Below are positions 45,057-54,012 of a DNA stretch of 64,000 nucleotides, piece after piece. Source of the DNA: Pelagibacterium montanilacus (lineage in GTDB: Bacteria; Pseudomonadota; Alphaproteobacteria; Rhizobiales; Devosiaceae); NCBI RefSeq assembly GCF_003992665.1, contig NZ_RZMX01000032.1, positions 121,945 through 185,944 of the forward strand, read 5' to 3'. How positions within the stretch are numbered: position 1 is the first letter of the stretch; every line of letters begins with the position of its first letter. The position numbers and the translations under genes were made by a program. The notes below the pieces were generated by a model. It saw only the letters and a program-made list of their open reading frames with translations, searched no databases and was not told the origin of the DNA.

Positions 45057-45763
45057 GCGAACCGACAGGACTGACACCGCCGGAGGACCGCGACGTGCGG
45101 GCTGGGGAACTGGTGCTCGGGCTTCTCGAAGGCTCCGAGCTCGACGCGGCGCGCCGCGCGGTCGAGACCGACCCCGAATTTGCCCAGGCCGTTGCCCGCT
45201 GGCAGGCCGACATGGCGCGCTTTGACGACGCCTATGAAGAGGTCGCCCCGCCGGCGCGCGTTTATGAGGGCGTCGAGGCGCGGCTGTTTGCAACGGCCCG
45301 CCCGGCTGCCCGGTGGTATGATTCGCTGGCGTTCTGGCGCGCCTCGACGGCGGCCGCGGCGCTTGTGGCGGCCATTGGGATCGGGCTTTACGTCTGGACG
45401 CCCGAGCCGGCACCCCAGACCGAACCCCAACGCATGGTGGCCGCGCTTGCGCCCACAGAGGGGGAGATGTCGGCGCTCGCCTTTTATTCGGGCGAGGAGG
45501 ATGTGCTGCGCTTCTCGCTGACCTCCGGGCCGGCCGGGCCGGACAATGATTACGAGCTCTGGGCGATCGTGGGCGAGGATGCGCCAGTTTCGCTGGGAGT
45601 GGTCAGTCCCGGCGAGGGCACGACTGTCGCGCTTTCGCCCCAGACGCGCGCCCTGCTGGACCGGGGCGTTGCGCTGGCGGTGAGTCTCGAGCCGGCCGGC
45701 GGGTCGCCCACCGATGGCCCCACCGGCCCGGTGCTGGCTCTGGGCACCGTCACGACGATTTGA
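45053..45763 (+). CDS. Anti-sigma factor, RskA family
   Basis: 236 residues: N-terminal cytoplasmic sigma-binding part (VRAGELVLGLLEGSELDAAR), one membrane helix near residue 100 (AAAALVAAIGIGLYVW) and a periplasmic RskA/anti-sigma-K domain. No zinc HxxxCxxC motif is seen. The ATG overlaps the sigma stop (ATGA). It should hold the sigma factor at the membrane until a signal in the periplasm releases it. Confidence 0.88.
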   Translation: MSEPTGLTPPEDRDVRAGELVLGLLEGSELDAARRAVETDPEFAQAVARWQADMARFDDAYEEVAPPARVYEGVEARLFATARPAARWYDSLAFWRASTAAAALVAAIGIGLYVWTPEPAPQTEPQRMVAALAPTEGEMSALAFYSGEEDVLRFSLTSGPAGPDNDYELWAIVGEDAPVSLGVVSPGEGTTVALSPQTRALLDRGVALAVSLEPAGGSPTDGPTGPVLALGTVTTI

Positions 45764-45782
45764 GTTCTTTGTCGGCTTGCGC

Positions 45783-45808
45783 GAAACTTTCCCAAACCCG
45801 TCTCCGTA
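45783..45808 (+). promoter_or_regulatory. Candidate ECF-type promoter before the fasciclin gene
   Basis: GAAAC, a 17-nt spacer and CGTA, resembling the GGAAC-N16/17-CGT(T/C) pattern of ECF sigma factors, 63 bp before the fasciclin start. Confidence 0.25.
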
Positions 45809-45870
45809 GCTTTGCGTGTAGACCGGCCGAGAAGGTCGGTTCCAAGCCAAGTCCTTATGGAGACGGTATC

Positions 45871-46437
45871 ATGCTGAACTTTTCTTCCGCCCTTGCCACA
45901 GGCGTTTCGGCCCTCGTCATCGTCGCTTCCGCCGGCGCAGCCGGTGCACAGGAAAACCCGATGGTCGGCGGCGCGCCGATGTCGCCCGAGATGAACATCA
46001 TCGAGAACGCGGTCAATTCGGCTGACCACACCACGCTGGTGGCCGCAGTCGAGGCCGCCGGTCTCGTGGACACCCTTCAGGGTGAAGGTCCCTTCACCGT
46101 CTTCGCACCCACCAATGCCGCGTTCGACGCCCTGCCCGAAGGCACGGTCGACACCCTGCTGATGGAAGAAAACCTCGAGATGCTGCAGACCGTTCTGACC
46201 TGCCACGTGATGGAAGGCACCGCGCTCGCCTCCGACATCATGGGCATGGCTGCCGACGGCGGCGGGACCTTCACCATCGACACCATCGGGGGCTGCCAGT
46301 TCGAGGTTGCCGTTGACGGCGAGATGGTCACCATCACCGACGAGCAGGGCGGCACCGCCAACGTCACGATCGCGGACGTCATCCAGTCCAACGGCGTGAT
46401 CCACGTCATCGACGCCGTGCTTCTGCCCGCGATGTGA
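45871..46437 (+). CDS. Secreted fasciclin (FAS1) domain protein
   Basis: 188 residues with a signal peptide ending near AGA-QE (residue 28) and one FAS1 domain: DHTTLVAAVEAAGLVDTLQG, GPFTVFAPTNAAFDALPEG and the H-box-like end VIQSNGVIHVIDAVLLP. FAS1 proteins act in the periplasm or outside, often in adhesion or stress. Such genes often follow SigK/RskA pairs, and here the gene lies directly after one. ATG at 45871. Confidence 0.92.
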   Translation: MLNFSSALATGVSALVIVASAGAAGAQENPMVGGAPMSPEMNIIENAVNSADHTTLVAAVEAAGLVDTLQGEGPFTVFAPTNAAFDALPEGTVDTLLMEENLEMLQTVLTCHVMEGTALASDIMGMAADGGGTFTIDTIGGCQFEVAVDGEMVTITDEQGGTANVTIADVIQSNGVIHVIDAVLLPAM

Positions 46438-46447
46438 TCCTGACGTG

Positions 46448-46487
46448 AGGCCTGGCGCGCATGAGGTCCTTATGCGCGCCGGGCCTT
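46448..46487 (+). terminator. Hairpin after the fasciclin gene
   Basis: AGGCCTGGCGCGCAT pairs with ATGCGCGCCGGGCCT across a 9-nt loop; the T run is short. Confidence 0.6.
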
Positions 46488-46666
46488 ATAGGGGCCCGGC
46501 CGGGCTTCGCTCCTCTATCCTGCCCTCCTGCGCACGGCGATCCGAATCGGGTCCTGGCGCGTAGGAAACGATAGAGGACCCGGCCGGGCGCCGACAGTTC
46601 GGCCCAAGGGAATGTGATTTGCGATGGACGATGCCTGAAGGCACCCTCGCATGAGGAGGTACGAAG

Positions 46667-47152
46667 ATGATAAACCGACGTACATGGTTGCTTGGTGCTG
46701 GTGCCCTTGCCGGGGCCAGCGTCGTGGGTCTGTCCCAGCGGCTGACGCTCGCCGCCGAAGGCGACTTCGAATTCACCCTCACGGAAGCGGAATGGCGCGA
46801 GCGCCTTTCGGAAATGGAATTTTACGTGCTGCGCGAGCACGGCACGGAGCGGGCGTTCACCTCGCCGCTCGATAAGGTCTACGATCCGGGCATGTATCAT
46901 TGCGCGGGCTGCGATCAGGCGCTCTATTCCTCGGACACCAAGTATGACAGCCGCACCGGCTGGCCCAGCTTCTGGGAAGCGGAGCCGGGCGCGATCGGCA
47001 CCTCGGTGGACAACACGTTCGGGATGGTGCGCACCGAGTGTCACTGCTCGCGCTGTGGCGGCCATCAGGGCCACATCTTCGACGATGGCCCCGAGCCGAC
47101 CGGCAAGCGCCACTGCATCAATGGCGTGGCCCTGCGTTTCGTCGCTGCCTGA
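46667..47152 (+). CDS. msrB: Exported peptide-methionine (R)-S-oxide reductase MsrB
   Basis: 161 residues. The N-terminus NRRTWLLGAGALAGAS looks like a twin-arginine or Sec signal, so the enzyme acts in the periplasm. The MsrB core is complete: zinc cysteines in CAGC and CSRC, GWPSFWE, GGHQGHIF and the catalytic cysteine in RHCINGVAL. It repairs oxidised methionine in proteins. AGGAGGT precedes the ATG. It lies next to the ECF sigma/fasciclin genes. Confidence 0.93.
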   Translation: MINRRTWLLGAGALAGASVVGLSQRLTLAAEGDFEFTLTEAEWRERLSEMEFYVLREHGTERAFTSPLDKVYDPGMYHCAGCDQALYSSDTKYDSRTGWPSFWEAEPGAIGTSVDNTFGMVRTECHCSRCGGHQGHIFDDGPEPTGKRHCINGVALRFVAA

Positions 47153-47165
47153 CCCCGGGCTGTTG

Positions 47166-47207
47166 CGGCCGGAAAAGCGGGTTCGACTTTTCCCGCGAAC
47201 GCATTAG
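47166..47207. repeat. Family B-like hairpin
   Basis: GCGGCCGGAAAAGCGGGTTC then GACTTTTCCCGCGAACGCATTAG: a stem of the family B kind with altered bases (GGAAAAGCGG/CGACTTTTCC). Confidence 0.6.
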
Positions 47208-47257
47208 GATATCGGCGCGCCCGCACGGCGCGCCGTTTTCGTTTCTGATGCCACCGG

Positions 47258-47980
47258 ATGTTCATGAACCTGACTTTGCTGACCGTGGGCGAGACCCCTG
47301 CGCGCCTGCGCGATCGTCTCGACCGCTATCCCCCGTACTTCCAAAACATGTTCGCCGCCGCGGGATGCGAATTCACCTTCGACCAGGTCCTCGTGCTCGA
47401 TGGCGAACCCCTGCCCGCGCCCGATGCACCCGAGGGCATCGTGATCACCGGCTCGGCCTTCGGGGTCTATGACGAGACGGAGTGGATGGAGCCTTTGCGC
47501 GCCTTTATCCGTGCGGCCTACGCGACCGGCACGCCGATGCTGGGGGTGTGTTTCGGCCATCAGGTGATGGCCGACGCGCTGGGCGGGAATGTGGGCAAGG
47601 CGCCGGCCGGCTGGGGCATCGGGCGCCACACCTACCGGCTGATCGATCCGCCCCAAGCGCTCGGGCTCGAACAGGAAACGCTCTCGATCGCCTGCTCGCA
47701 CAAGGATCAGGTGCGCTCCCCGCCGCCCGTGGCGCGGGTGTTCATGGCATCGAACTTCACCCCCAATGCGGGGTTGGTCTATGAGAACGGCCGCGCGATA
47801 TCGGTCCAGCCGCATCCCGAATTCGACCGCACCATAGCCGAGGGGCTGTGCGAGTTGCGGCGGGACAATCCGCTCTCGGACGCCGCAGTCGACGCCGCGC
47901 TGGCGGGTCTAGCCGAGCCCGTGGACAGCCTTGCGCTGGCGCGCGGGCTGGGGCGGTTCCTGATCGCGGCGCGCCGATAG
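47258..47980 (+). CDS. Class I glutamine amidotransferase-like protein
   Basis: 240 residues. Nucleophile Cys98 in GVCFGHQ, and the His-Glu pair in QPHPEF near residue 190, so the triad is complete. It has no synthetase domain. Such stand-alone proteins belong to a GMP-synthase-like/YfeJ group, usually of unknown substrate. ATG at 47258 and ATG at 47264 are both possible. Its TAG stop is the edge of a repeat. Confidence 0.88.
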   Translation: MFMNLTLLTVGETPARLRDRLDRYPPYFQNMFAAAGCEFTFDQVLVLDGEPLPAPDAPEGIVITGSAFGVYDETEWMEPLRAFIRAAYATGTPMLGVCFGHQVMADALGGNVGKAPAGWGIGRHTYRLIDPPQALGLEQETLSIACSHKDQVRSPPPVARVFMASNFTPNAGLVYENGRAISVQPHPEFDRTIAEGLCELRRDNPLSDAAVDAALAGLAEPVDSLALARGLGRFLIAARR

Positions 47981-48075
47981 AGCGTTTCGAGGAAAAATGC
48001 CTGTCCCGGACCCCGATCCGGGATGGGAAAACTGCCCTGTTCGGACACGCGCAAAATCAACGCTCTGGAGCTCCC
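47978..48075 (-). repeat. Family B repeat, inverse and degraded, with extension
   Basis: TAGAGCGTTTCGAGGAAAAA at the left edge corresponds to the reverse complement of the family B end; a CCCGGACCCCGATCCGGG hairpin and CAACGCTCTGGAGCTCC follow. Confidence 0.5.
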
Positions 48076-48155
48076 CGGGCGCCCCTGTTCGGGGGGTCGA
48101 CGGCCCGCGCGGCTTTGCCATGATGGGGCTGGTCAGGCAGGGGAATGCGCGCATC

Positions 48156-49343
48156 ATGAAAACATCGCCCGCATGGGTTTCGGGTCTCGCCCTGGCACTG
48201 GCCGTGGGGCTCGCTGCCGCACCCGCAGGCGCCCAGCAATCGGCCTTTATCGAATATGCCGATCTGCGGGCCATCGAGCGTCTCAACGATTTCAAATGCC
48301 TGCATCTGCGCGCCACCGACCGGATCGGGCTGGGCATTCTTGTCGACGATGCTTATCTGCGCGCCGACATCGAGATCGACGCGACCGCAAAGGAACAGGC
48401 AGAGCACGAGGACGAGGAAGTCTGGCGTTACATGATTCTGGTGGAAAATCTGGAGACCAGGGCCGAGTCCCGGATCCCCGACACCTGCGACATCGGCGCC
48501 TCGGCCCTGCATCAGAACATTTTCACCGATGCCTCCCGGTTCAATCTCGCGCTGTTCATGCTCGCCATCCATTTCAACGGTCTGGACCCCGCCGATGCAC
48601 TGCACAGGCCCCTGGCAGAGGGCGCCGATGCAGCAATGCAAACCTACGCCGACCGGCTGGCAGCTACTTTTCGGGGTTACACCGAGACCCTGCGCGAGGA
48701 GGCGACCGCGCTCGCCCAGACCATGTTTACGTCCCGAACGCTCGATGAAATCCATGGCTGGATCGACAAGGTCACCGACGCGGCTTTGACCGAAGAGATC
48801 ATGGCCGATGCCGGCTATGGGGTCTCGGCCATCACCTATTACGGCTCGGACGCAATCGTGCTCGTGGAGGCGGACGGGTCACTGGCGGTTCTGGGCACCG
48901 AATGGCCCCGGACCTACAAGACGGCCGACGGACGCGATGTCAAAGCCTTCGTGGGCATGTCCCCGGAGGGGCAGTTGAGACTGAATGTCGTGGACGGGAC
49001 GCTGAGCGCGGGCGATTTTGAAGCTCATCTCATGCTTCGGACCGAACCGCCCCCTGAGGGTGTCGATGTGTTCACCCTCTCCAGCCGAGACGATTGGCGC
49101 GATTTCACAACCGGGTTCGGCGCAACGGCGCTTGCTGCCGAGAGCTGCGCCGTCGGCCCGTGCTACGAGGTCGAGCCGGGGTTTCTCGAACGGCTGGCCG
49201 GCGAGGCAGACCAGTACGAGCTGGTGTTCGCGCCCGCCGGAAGCTCGGACCTGGGCGCGCCGCAGACCGAGAACATGCGCTACACCGGTCCGATCAGCAC
49301 CGCGCTCGATGGAGTGCTGGCGCGCTTTGCCGACCGGATGTGA
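48156..49343 (+). CDS. Secreted protein of unknown function (paralogue 1)
   Basis: About 395 residues. The signal peptide covers WVSGLALALAVGLAAAPAGA, cut near residue 26. The mature protein has a helical first half (FIEYADLRAIERLNDFKCL) and a C-terminal part with AVGPCYEVEPGFLERL and a last helix RYTGPISTALDGVLARF. No family is recognised. The gene that follows has the same layout, so they probably arose by duplication. ATG at 48156 is the most likely start; ATGs further upstream would lengthen the leader. Confidence 0.65.
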   Translation: MKTSPAWVSGLALALAVGLAAAPAGAQQSAFIEYADLRAIERLNDFKCLHLRATDRIGLGILVDDAYLRADIEIDATAKEQAEHEDEEVWRYMILVENLETRAESRIPDTCDIGASALHQNIFTDASRFNLALFMLAIHFNGLDPADALHRPLAEGADAAMQTYADRLAATFRGYTETLREEATALAQTMFTSRTLDEIHGWIDKVTDAALTEEIMADAGYGVSAITYYGSDAIVLVEADGSLAVLGTEWPRTYKTADGRDVKAFVGMSPEGQLRLNVVDGTLSAGDFEAHLMLRTEPPPEGVDVFTLSSRDDWRDFTTGFGATALAAESCAVGPCYEVEPGFLERLAGEADQYELVFAPAGSSDLGAPQTENMRYTGPISTALDGVLARFADRM

Positions 49344-49378
49344 CGTTTCATCATAGCCTCTGGAGCGGAGTGCACGGC

Positions 49379-50665
49379 ATGAAGAGCATATCGGGATTGC
49401 TTGTCGTTCTGGCCGGAGCGGCGCTTTGGTCCGGTCCGGCATGGACCCAGAGCACGGACGAAGACAGCCAAGCGGCGGTGGAGGCCTATCTCGAAATCCA
49501 GACGGCGCTGGAGATCAACCGGCTGTGCCAGGGCCTGAAATCGGTCGAGCACCTGGCGCTGCAGGATCTGGTCGCGGACAGGCGCGACGCGACCGGCTGG
49601 TACATCGCGAACCCAGACAACGAGACCTATTGGGGGGTGATCGACGAACACGACGCCATTGCGCGGGACCGGGCTGCGGCCATGGGGTGCGGCGAGAAAG
49701 CGGAGGCCCTTTTGGGGCGTTTCCTGCCGCAGGCGCTTTCGGACGTGTTCAGCGACCTGCTGCTCGCCTTCCACTTCGCCTCGCTGCCCGAAACCGACCT
49801 CTACCGCATTCCACTCAACCCCGACGAGGTGGCCGCGGCCCAGCGCTACGATATGTATCTCCAGCAGCGCTATGGCGCCAACTTCCCCACATTCTCGTCA
49901 ACGGCGCGCAACGCGGTGACCGCCGAGCTGCAGACCGCAATGGACACGGGCGAGCCGTTCAACCCCTTCGGATCCTATCTCGACGACTACTCCCTTTATG
50001 GCGTGCTGGACCCCAGCTTCGGGCTCTACTCCCAGGACAATTGGGAGATGATGTTCCTGCAGGGCCGCGCGCGGTCGGTGATCGACCGGGTGCTGCTCGA
50101 GGTGGCGACCGAAATGGGCGGCCACACATTGGCCGAGCGCGGCCATGAGGGCACGAGCTATATCGACCTTATCGCATCGACCACGGGCGGCGTGGCCGCC
50201 AAGATCTGGCATGGACCGATAAACGGGTACATGCAGGGCTATGACGGCAGCTTCTACCTTGCGCTCACCCCGCAGGGCGGGATGCGTCTGGTCACCTGGT
50301 CCCAGGACGCCGGTGCGCTCCTTGGCCTGACCGCGACGGTCGCGGTTCTGGTGAACACGACCCCGATGCCCGAGACCTTCGGCTCAGCGAGCGATTACTA
50401 TCAAGACGAAACCTGGATGGAGGAGGCCGAGCGGTTCAGCGCGACGCTGGCCACAGACTGCGTGGGTGCCGGGGTCTGTTACGAATTCGCGCCGGCAGAC
50501 GTGGCCCGAATGCTCGAGATCAGCTCCACGCCGCTTGTGGAGTTCGTCGTTTCGCCCGAGCCCGATGCCGGGTCGACGCCGCGCGCCGAGAGCGGATACC
50601 GCTACGGCCAGCTCGACACTTCGCTGCTCAAGGCGCTTTACGCGGACTGGGTCGCCCCCCAATAG
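49379..50665 (+). CDS. Secreted protein of unknown function (paralogue 2)
   Basis: 428 residues with signal peptide SGLLVVLAGAALWSGPAWTQ. As in the previous gene, a helical segment with LEINRLCQGLKSVEHL opens the mature part and a segment with two cysteines (CVGAGVCYEFAP) lies near the end, then a final helix (QLDTSLLKALYADW). The start 35 nt after the first paralogue and a GGAG site support co-expression. No known family or catalytic motif. Confidence 0.68.
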   Translation: MKSISGLLVVLAGAALWSGPAWTQSTDEDSQAAVEAYLEIQTALEINRLCQGLKSVEHLALQDLVADRRDATGWYIANPDNETYWGVIDEHDAIARDRAAAMGCGEKAEALLGRFLPQALSDVFSDLLLAFHFASLPETDLYRIPLNPDEVAAAQRYDMYLQQRYGANFPTFSSTARNAVTAELQTAMDTGEPFNPFGSYLDDYSLYGVLDPSFGLYSQDNWEMMFLQGRARSVIDRVLLEVATEMGGHTLAERGHEGTSYIDLIASTTGGVAAKIWHGPINGYMQGYDGSFYLALTPQGGMRLVTWSQDAGALLGLTATVAVLVNTTPMPETFGSASDYYQDETWMEEAERFSATLATDCVGAGVCYEFAPADVARMLEISSTPLVEFVVSPEPDAGSTPRAESGYRYGQLDTSLLKALYADWVAPQ

Positions 50666-50680
50666 GCTGCGCTGGACAGC

Positions 50681-50755
50681 GTCGGAGCTCCAAGTCTCTG
50701 GTTTGTCGAGTCTGCGAACCGGAAAGTGTTTCCACTTTGCCTGGAAACGCTTCAG
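50681..50755. repeat. Dispersed hairpin repeat, family B with family A-type lead
   Basis: GGAGCTCCAAGTCTCTGG, TTTGTCGAGTCTGCGAACC, then GGAAAGTGTTTCCACTTTGC and CTGGAAACGCTTCAG. The end supplies the TGA of engB on the minus strand. Confidence 0.75.
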
Positions 50756-51384
50756 AGCCCTTCGCGGAACCGGGCGATTTCCTCGCGCAGATGATCGATG
50801 CCCTGGCTCTTCTCACTCGAAGTGGCGATGATCTCGGGATGGGCGGCGGGGCGCTTGGCGATGAACCGGGCGGTTTGCGCCAGCACGGCAGCAAGGCCGT
50901 TGTCGGGCAGTTTGTCGGCCTTGGTGAGCACCACCTGATAGCTGACCGCGGCGGTGTCGAGCTCGTTCATGACCGTGGCGTCGTTGGGCTTGGGGCCGTG
51001 CCGGGCATCGACCAGAACATAGACGCGGCGCAGGTTCGGGCGGCCACGCAGGAACTGATGGATCAGCTTGTTCCACTTTTCGACCGCAGGCTTGGGCGCC
51101 TTGGCAAAGCCATAGCCGGGCATATCCACGATGCGGATGCCCCCCTCCTCGGGCGCAAACAGGTTCAACTCCTGGGTGCGGCCCGGGGTGTTGGATGTGC
51201 GCGCCAGGGCCCGCTGGCCGACCAGTGCGTTGATGAGCGAGGACTTGCCCACATTAGAGCGTCCGGCGAACGCCACTTCGATCAGATCGTCGGCGGGCAG
51301 GTCAGCGACCCGCACGCAGCCCTTGAGAAACACCCAGGGGCGGGCAAAGAGCAATCGCGTGGTTTCGTTTCGATCTTGGGTCAT
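50752..51384 (-). CDS. engB: Ribosome biogenesis GTPase EngB/YsxC
   Basis: 210 residues. G1 [10 protein letters not shown]2/G3 region NTPGRTQ and [14 protein letters not shown]4 TKADKL, G5 TSSEKSQG. EngB helps assembly of the large ribosomal subunit. It follows yidC in the rpmH-rnpA-yidC-engB order of the Hyphomicrobiales. Confidence 0.95.
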   Translation of the reverse strand: MTQDRNETTRLLFARPWVFLKGCVRVADLPADDLIEVAFAGRSNVGKSSLINALVGQRALARTSNTPGRTQELNLFAPEEGGIRIVDMPGYGFAKAPKPAVEKWNKLIHQFLRGRPNLRRVYVLVDARHGPKPNDATVMNELDTAAVSYQVVLTKADKLPDNGLAAVLAQTARFIAKRPAAHPEIIATSSEKSQGIDHLREEIARFREGL

Positions 51385-51444
51385 CGGGCGCTCGTGGCTG
51401 GTAAGCGAAAGGGCCGGTCGCCCGGCCCTTGGCTATGATCTCTC

Positions 51445-51492
51445 GCATTTCCGACCCGGAAAAGTGTTCCAGCTTTTCCGGGAAACGCTCTA
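51445..51492. repeat. Dispersed hairpin repeat, family B
   Basis: GCATTTCCGACCCGGAAAAG, TGTTCCAGCTTTTCCGGG, AAACGCTCTA. The CTA at 51490-51492 is the TAG stop of yidC. Confidence 0.8.
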
Positions 51493-53313
51493 TTCGGCCG
51501 GCTCGGACTTCTTGCGGCTGAAGCTGGCCTTGATGTTGCCGATCAGATCCACTGTGACCCCGTGCCGCCGCATGATGAACCATTGCTGGACGACCGACAG
51601 GAAGTTGTTCCATGCCCAGTAGATCACCAGACCGGCCGGGAAGGTCGCCAGCATGAAGGTGAAGATGATGGGCATCAGCCCGAAGATCATGGCCTGGGTT
51701 GGATCGGTCGGGGGCGGGTTGAGCTTCATCTGGACCCACATGGTCAGACCCATGATGAGCGGCCAGACGCCGACCTGCAGGAACGGCCCGATCACCGGTA
51801 CGATGGTGGGATCGTAGGGGATGAGGCCGAAAAGGTTGAAGATCGTCGTGGGATCCTGGGCCGCCAGATCCTGGATCCAGCCAAAGAAGGGCGCGTGGCG
51901 CATTTCGATGGTGACGAAGAGCACCTTGTAGAGCGCGAAAAAGACCGGAATCTGGATCAGGATCGGCCAGCAGCCGGAGACCGGATTGATCTTTTCCTTC
52001 TTGTAGAGCTCCATCATGGCCTGCTGCTGGGCAGCACGGTCTTCCTTGTGCTTTTCCTGGATCTCCTTCATCTGCGGCTGGACGCGCCGCATGTTGGCCA
52101 TCGAGGCATAGCTCTTGTTGGCCAGGGGAAAGAAGATCGCCTTGATGATCACGGTCACCGCGAGAATGGCGAGGCCGAAATTGCCCACCAGTTCGAACAG
52201 CAGCCGGATGAGGTAGAACATGGGCTTGGTGATGAAGTGGAACCAGCCCCAGTCGATCATCAGCTCGAAGCGGGAAATGCCGTAGCCGGTCTCATAGGCG
52301 TCGATGATCGATTCGACCTTGGCACCGGCAAAAGCCAGGCTGGTGTGCTCGGCGCTGCCGCCGGCGGGAACCACCACCGCGTCCTGGGAGACGAAATTGG
52401 CGCGGTAGTCATTGTTGCTGGTGCCGCGCGGGCTGTGGAAGAAGCGCGCGTTGACCACCTCGTCCTGGGTCGGGATGATCGCGGTCGCCCAGTATTTGTC
52501 GGTGAACCCGAGCCATCCGCCAGTGGCCGCGTAGTCGCGCTGGCCGTCGCCAGCGAGATCGCCGTAGCTCATCTCGACGAGATTGTTTTCCCCCAGAACG
52601 CCGATCGGGCCTTCGTGAAGGATGAAGAAGTTCTGGGTCTGGGGCGTGTAGAGCCGGCTGATGCGAGAATAGGGGTAGAGCGCCGTGTCGCCCTCGCCCG
52701 TATTGGTCACCGACTGGGTGACCTCGAACATGTAGTTCTCATCGAGGCTGATGGTGCGCTCAAAGACGAGGCCCTCGCCATTGTCCCATTCCAGCATCAC
52801 CGGGGCATCTGGGCCCAGCGTCTCGGGGCTACCCTCCGCCAGCGCCCATTGGGTCTGGGAATCGGGGAGCTGGGCGTCGCTGCCGGAGGGCGCGACCCAG
52901 CCCTGCTCAAGGAAATAGGGCTCGGGCGAGCCGGCCGGCGAGAGCAGCGTGATGATCGGGCTGTCGGGATCGGTCGTCTCGTTGTAGCGCTTGAGCTGCA
53001 GATCGTCGATGCGGGCGCCGGTGAGATTGAGCGAGCCTGTGACCGCGTCGGTTTCGATGGGGATGCGGCGGGCGGCGCCGATGGCGGCCTCGCGGGTTTC
53101 GAACTGGCCGATATCGGCATCGGACGCCCCGGGCCCAACGCCCTCCCCTGCCGGGGCCGCGATATCGGGGGACCCGGCCTCCTCCTGCTGACTGGCCAGT
53201 TCCGCCTGCTGCTGGGCCTGATCGAGCTGCGGGCCGGCAACAAAATACTGCCATCCGAAAAGGACCATCATACTCAGGATGATGGCGAGTATCATGTTGC
53301 GATTGTCTGTCAT
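51490..53313 (-). CDS. yidC: Membrane protein insertase YidC
   Basis: 607 residues. N-terminal helix (MILAIILSMMVLFGWQYF), a large periplasmic beta domain (about 60-370) with a Gln/Ala/Glu-rich linker, and the 60KD_IMP core with NFGLAILAVTVIIKAIFFPL and SGCWPILIQIPVFFALYKVL. It inserts inner-membrane proteins with or without SecYEG. ATG at 53313 is just before the first helix. Its stop lies in a family B repeat. Confidence 0.96.
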   Translation of the reverse strand: MTDNRNMILAIILSMMVLFGWQYFVAGPQLDQAQQQAELASQQEEAGSPDIAAPAGEGVGPGASDADIGQFETREAAIGAARRIPIETDAVTGSLNLTGARIDDLQLKRYNETTDPDSPIITLLSPAGSPEPYFLEQGWVAPSGSDAQLPDSQTQWALAEGSPETLGPDAPVMLEWDNGEGLVFERTISLDENYMFEVTQSVTNTGEGDTALYPYSRISRLYTPQTQNFFILHEGPIGVLGENNLVEMSYGDLAGDGQRDYAATGGWLGFTDKYWATAIIPTQDEVVNARFFHSPRGTSNNDYRANFVSQDAVVVPAGGSAEHTSLAFAGAKVESIIDAYETGYGISRFELMIDWGWFHFITKPMFYLIRLLFELVGNFGLAILAVTVIIKAIFFPLANKSYASMANMRRVQPQMKEIQEKHKEDRAAQQQAMMELYKKEKINPVSGCWPILIQIPVFFALYKVLFVTIEMRHAPFFGWIQDLAAQDPTTIFNLFGLIPYDPTIVPVIGPFLQVGVWPLIMGLTMWVQMKLNPPPTDPTQAMIFGLMPIIFTFMLATFPAGLVIYWAWNNFLSVVQQWFIMRRHGVTVDLIGNIKASFSRKKSEPAE

Positions 53314-53320
53314 GGTGTCT

Positions 53321-53692
53321 TTATCGCTCGCTTGAATCGCGCCTGGCCCGTGAGCCGTGAATGCGCTCGATCGACGTCTCAAGGCCGCTCACCAAGGAAC
53401 CGAACGGCTCACTCAAACTCTCGCGGCGACCGATCAGGACATAATCATGCCCCGGGATGAAGGTGCCCGCGCAAGCCTTTGCCGCGGCGCGCAGGCGCCG
53501 CTTGATGCGACTGCGCTCGGGTGCGTTGCCCGTCTTCTTTGTTACGGTATATCCGATCCCTGTGTCGGGCGCGTCAACCGAAACCGCCTGCAGCACAAAG
53601 CCGCGCCTGGAGACTTTCATCCCCCGCGCGGCTTTCTTGAACTGCGCCCGAACCCTCAGGCGCCGAAGCGGAGATTCTGGCGTCCGAGACAT
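53321..53692 (-). CDS. rnpA: Ribonuclease P protein component
   Basis: 123 residues. RFE signature region is RSRIKRRLRAAAK and the basic central cleft GIGYTVTKKTGNAPE; RnpA helps RNase P RNA process tRNA 5' ends. ATG at 53692 fits; the open frame further upstream overlaps rpmH and is not coding. It starts 17 nt after rpmH and ends 7 nt before yidC, with no yidD between them. Confidence 0.92.
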   Translation of the reverse strand: MSRTPESPLRRLRVRAQFKKAARGMKVSRRGFVLQAVSVDAPDTGIGYTVTKKTGNAPERSRIKRRLRAAAKACAGTFIPGHDYVLIGRRESLSEPFGSLVSGLETSIERIHGSRARRDSSER

Positions 53693-53709
53693 GACGCCGC
53701 GCAAGCGAT

Positions 53710-53844
53710 CTAGGCCGACAGCCGCTTGCGGCCAACCGCACGGCGACGGGCCAGGATCTTGCGACCGTTCTTGGTTGCCATGCGGGCGCGGAAACCGTGC
53801 CGGCGCTTGCGCACGAGATTGCTGGGCTGAAAAGTACGCTTCAT
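53710..53844 (-). CDS. rpmH: 50S ribosomal protein L34
   Basis: 44 residues, beginning [20 protein letters not shown] and rich in Arg and Lys ([20 protein letters not shown]). It is a universal small ribosomal protein, too short to be obvious without its sequence. It heads rpmH-rnpA-yidC-engB. The 168-bp gap upstream, to 54012, holds its promoter; nothing else is recognised there. Confidence 0.96.
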   Translation of the reverse strand: MKRTFQPSNLVRKRRHGFRARMATKNGRKILARRRAVGRKRLSA

Positions 53845-54012
53845 AAGTTTTCACCGCGCGAAACCGCGCGATCCTCTCGACTGCACGTGCCTTAAAATCA
53901 TCTGTTCTGCCGCACGGCCAATGGACAATCGTCCCTGGCCACCGGCAAAGGTTGGCCGGCTTATAGGAGGAAAGCGGACGCCAAGTCAATCCATGGCGCC
54001 CGTGTTTCCCCG

